A DNA stretch of 64,000 nt from Hoeflea algicola (GTDB lineage: Bacteria > Pseudomonadota > Alphaproteobacteria > Rhizobiales > Rhizobiaceae). Of the stretch, positions 63,113-64,000 are shown one piece after another. The stretch is from assembly GCF_026619415.1 (NCBI RefSeq), contig NZ_JAOVZR010000001.1, positions 2,108,001-2,172,000 on the forward strand, given 5' to 3'. Within the stretch, counting starts at the first letter, position 1, and each line of letters starts with the position of its first letter. The position numbers and the translations under genes were made by a program. The notes beneath the pieces were generated by a model. The model was not told the DNA's origin and ran no database searches. It worked only from the letters and a program-made list of their open reading frames with translations.

Positions 63113-63784
63113 CTACGCAGTGGAAGCTGTGTCGGGCGTCGTCTCCACGTCTGGGAAACGGGTGAGATAACTCAGGATGACATCGACGATATGCGCCTTG
63201 CGCTTTTCGAGGTTGTCCGGGGAAACCAGCGCACGGTTGAACAGCATCGACAGGGTGTGCTGGTTCGACAGGTAGAAGTAGCCCAGCCCCGACATCGAGA
63301 TATAAAGTTCGACCGGGTCGACATCGCGCCGGAAAACGCCTTTCTCCTCGCCATCCTTGAGAATGTCCCTGAGAACTTCCGAAAGCCGGTCATACAGCGA
63401 CCGGATGATCGGCGATTTGGCGATGTGCTTGCCGCGATGCAGGTTCTCGGTGTTGAGCATGACGATGATATCCGGTTCGTCCACAAACGTCTGAAACGTA
63501 GTCTCACACAGCTTTGTCATCGCCTGGATCGGGTCGAGCCCGGCGAGTGAAACATCTCCCTGGCGCCGGCGCAACGTCTCATAGGTGCGTTCCAGCACGC
63601 GGATATAGAGCTCTTCCTTGCTGCGGAAGTGGTGGTAAAGCAGGTTCTTGCTGATCTTCGCCCGTGCGGCGATCGCATCGACGCGGGCGCCGTCATAGCC
63701 CTTTCGTGCGAACTCGTTTTGCGCCGCAGCAAGTATCTTTTCCTGGGTTCGGATTCCGTCCCTCTTCCCGGTTGTGGCTTTCAC
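63113..63784 (-). CDS. TetR-family transcriptional regulator
   Basis: A 223-residue regulator. The helix-turn-helix is RVDAIAARAKISKNLLYHHF, then RSKEELYIRVL (about 35-65). The ligand-binding domain is all-helical and of the larger, about 150-residue type. It is between the class II aldolase gene (28 bp) and a sugar-isomerase gene (64 bp), all on the minus strand, so it probably controls this unit. Signal unknown. Confidence 0.88.
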   Translation of the reverse strand: MKATTGKRDGIRTQEKILAAAQNEFARKGYDGARVDAIAARAKISKNLLYHHFRSKEELYIRVLERTYETLRRRQGDVSLAGLDPIQAMTKLCETTFQTFVDEPDIIVMLNTENLHRGKHIAKSPIIRSLYDRLSEVLRDILKDGEEKGVFRRDVDPVELYISMSGLGYFYLSNQHTLSMLFNRALVSPDNLEKRKAHIVDVILSYLTRFPDVETTPDTASTA

Positions 63785-63848
63785 GATTTCCAGTCCTCCT
63801 TGCGCCCTGCCCGTTCACACCCCGGTTATGCCGAGACGGGCCGGAACA

Positions 63849-64000
63849 TCAAGCATTCTCTTGCACCCGGCGGTTAACCAACGGCGCACAGCGCTCGATC
63901 GAAATCCTCACAGTCTCCTCGCCATCACGCTGCCACCAGTCCAGTTTCGAGAAGATTTCGATCTCGAACGGGCCATCATAACCGATCTCGTCCAGCACAC
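63849..64000 (-). CDS. Sugar phosphate isomerase/epimerase, C-terminal fragment
   Basis: Only the last 49 codons are in the window, ending at TGA 63851-63849. The fragment reads GYDGPFEIEIFSKLDWW followed by a typical C-terminal helix (ETVRISIERCAPLV), as in the xylose-isomerase-like TIM-barrel family. The N-terminal part lies beyond the window edge. It is upstream of the TetR gene on the same strand. Confidence 0.75.
   Translation of the reverse strand, partial: VLDEIGYDGPFEIEIFSKLDWWQRDGEETVRISIERCAPLVNRRVQENA

Noticed and set aside
1-64000. CRISPR arrays, rRNA, tRNA, prophage or integrase genes
   Set aside because: No regularly spaced repeats, RNA-gene signatures or phage structural motifs were seen by eye. 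A covariance-model scan could still find a small RNA.

Overview
The window reads as chromosome of a GC-rich alphaproteobacterium of the order Rhizobiales, perhaps Hoeflea-like. This rests on a RirA-type iron regulator (a rhizobial family), codon use biased to G/C at third positions, dense same-strand operons, and several ABC and tripartite transporters linked to catabolic genes. No rRNA, tRNA, CRISPR array, insertion sequence or prophage was found. The genus is inferred from gene content, not from a database match.

Positions 1-24700 are dominated by nucleobase catabolism. A reductive pyrimidine (Pyd) pathway is encoded by preT-preA (dihydropyrimidine dehydrogenase), a RutR-type TetR regulator, an omega-aminotransferase, a beta-ureidopropionase-type amidohydrolase, a class II aldolase, dihydropyrimidinase, an NMT1/THI5-type ABC importer and adenine deaminase. 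Between preTA and rutR lie unrelated genes: a lipoprotein, a methyltransferase, an AraC regulator with a divergent peroxiredoxin-like gene, and arsC-arsH. After the Pyd block come an alpha-glucosidase, a trimethylamine-dehydrogenase-like flavoprotein, rirA, a frameshifted serine hydrolase and an Mrp-type Fe-S carrier.

Positions 27200-34800 hold an AbrB-type membrane protein and a tripartite tricarboxylate transporter (tctCBA). A divergent three-gene operon encodes a response regulator, a histidine kinase and a periplasmic binding protein. Positions 34800-40100 hold a large secreted propeller/esterase-like protein, a GGDEF-EAL protein and a glycosyltransferase.

Positions 40100-49600 hold a BMP-family (nucleoside-type) ABC transporter whose last gene is followed by a self-sufficient CYP116B-like P450 fused to its reductase. 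The final permease gene carries a GC-dinucleotide tract that appears to have shifted its C-terminal frame. A perfect FNR/FixK-type palindrome lies upstream of the binding-protein gene. A small protein of unknown function and a site-2 protease follow.

Positions 49700-61800 form a methylated-amine catabolic locus. It encodes two tandem dimethylglycine-dehydrogenase-like flavoproteins, a non-pyrrolysine MttB-family methyltransferase, an aldehyde dehydrogenase and a 3-hydroxyisobutyrate-dehydrogenase-like enzyme. These are divergent from a LysR gene with a 19-bp palindrome between them. A universal stress protein and a sodium:alanine/glycine symporter follow. The window ends with a second class II aldolase, a TetR regulator and the C-terminal fragment of a sugar isomerase.
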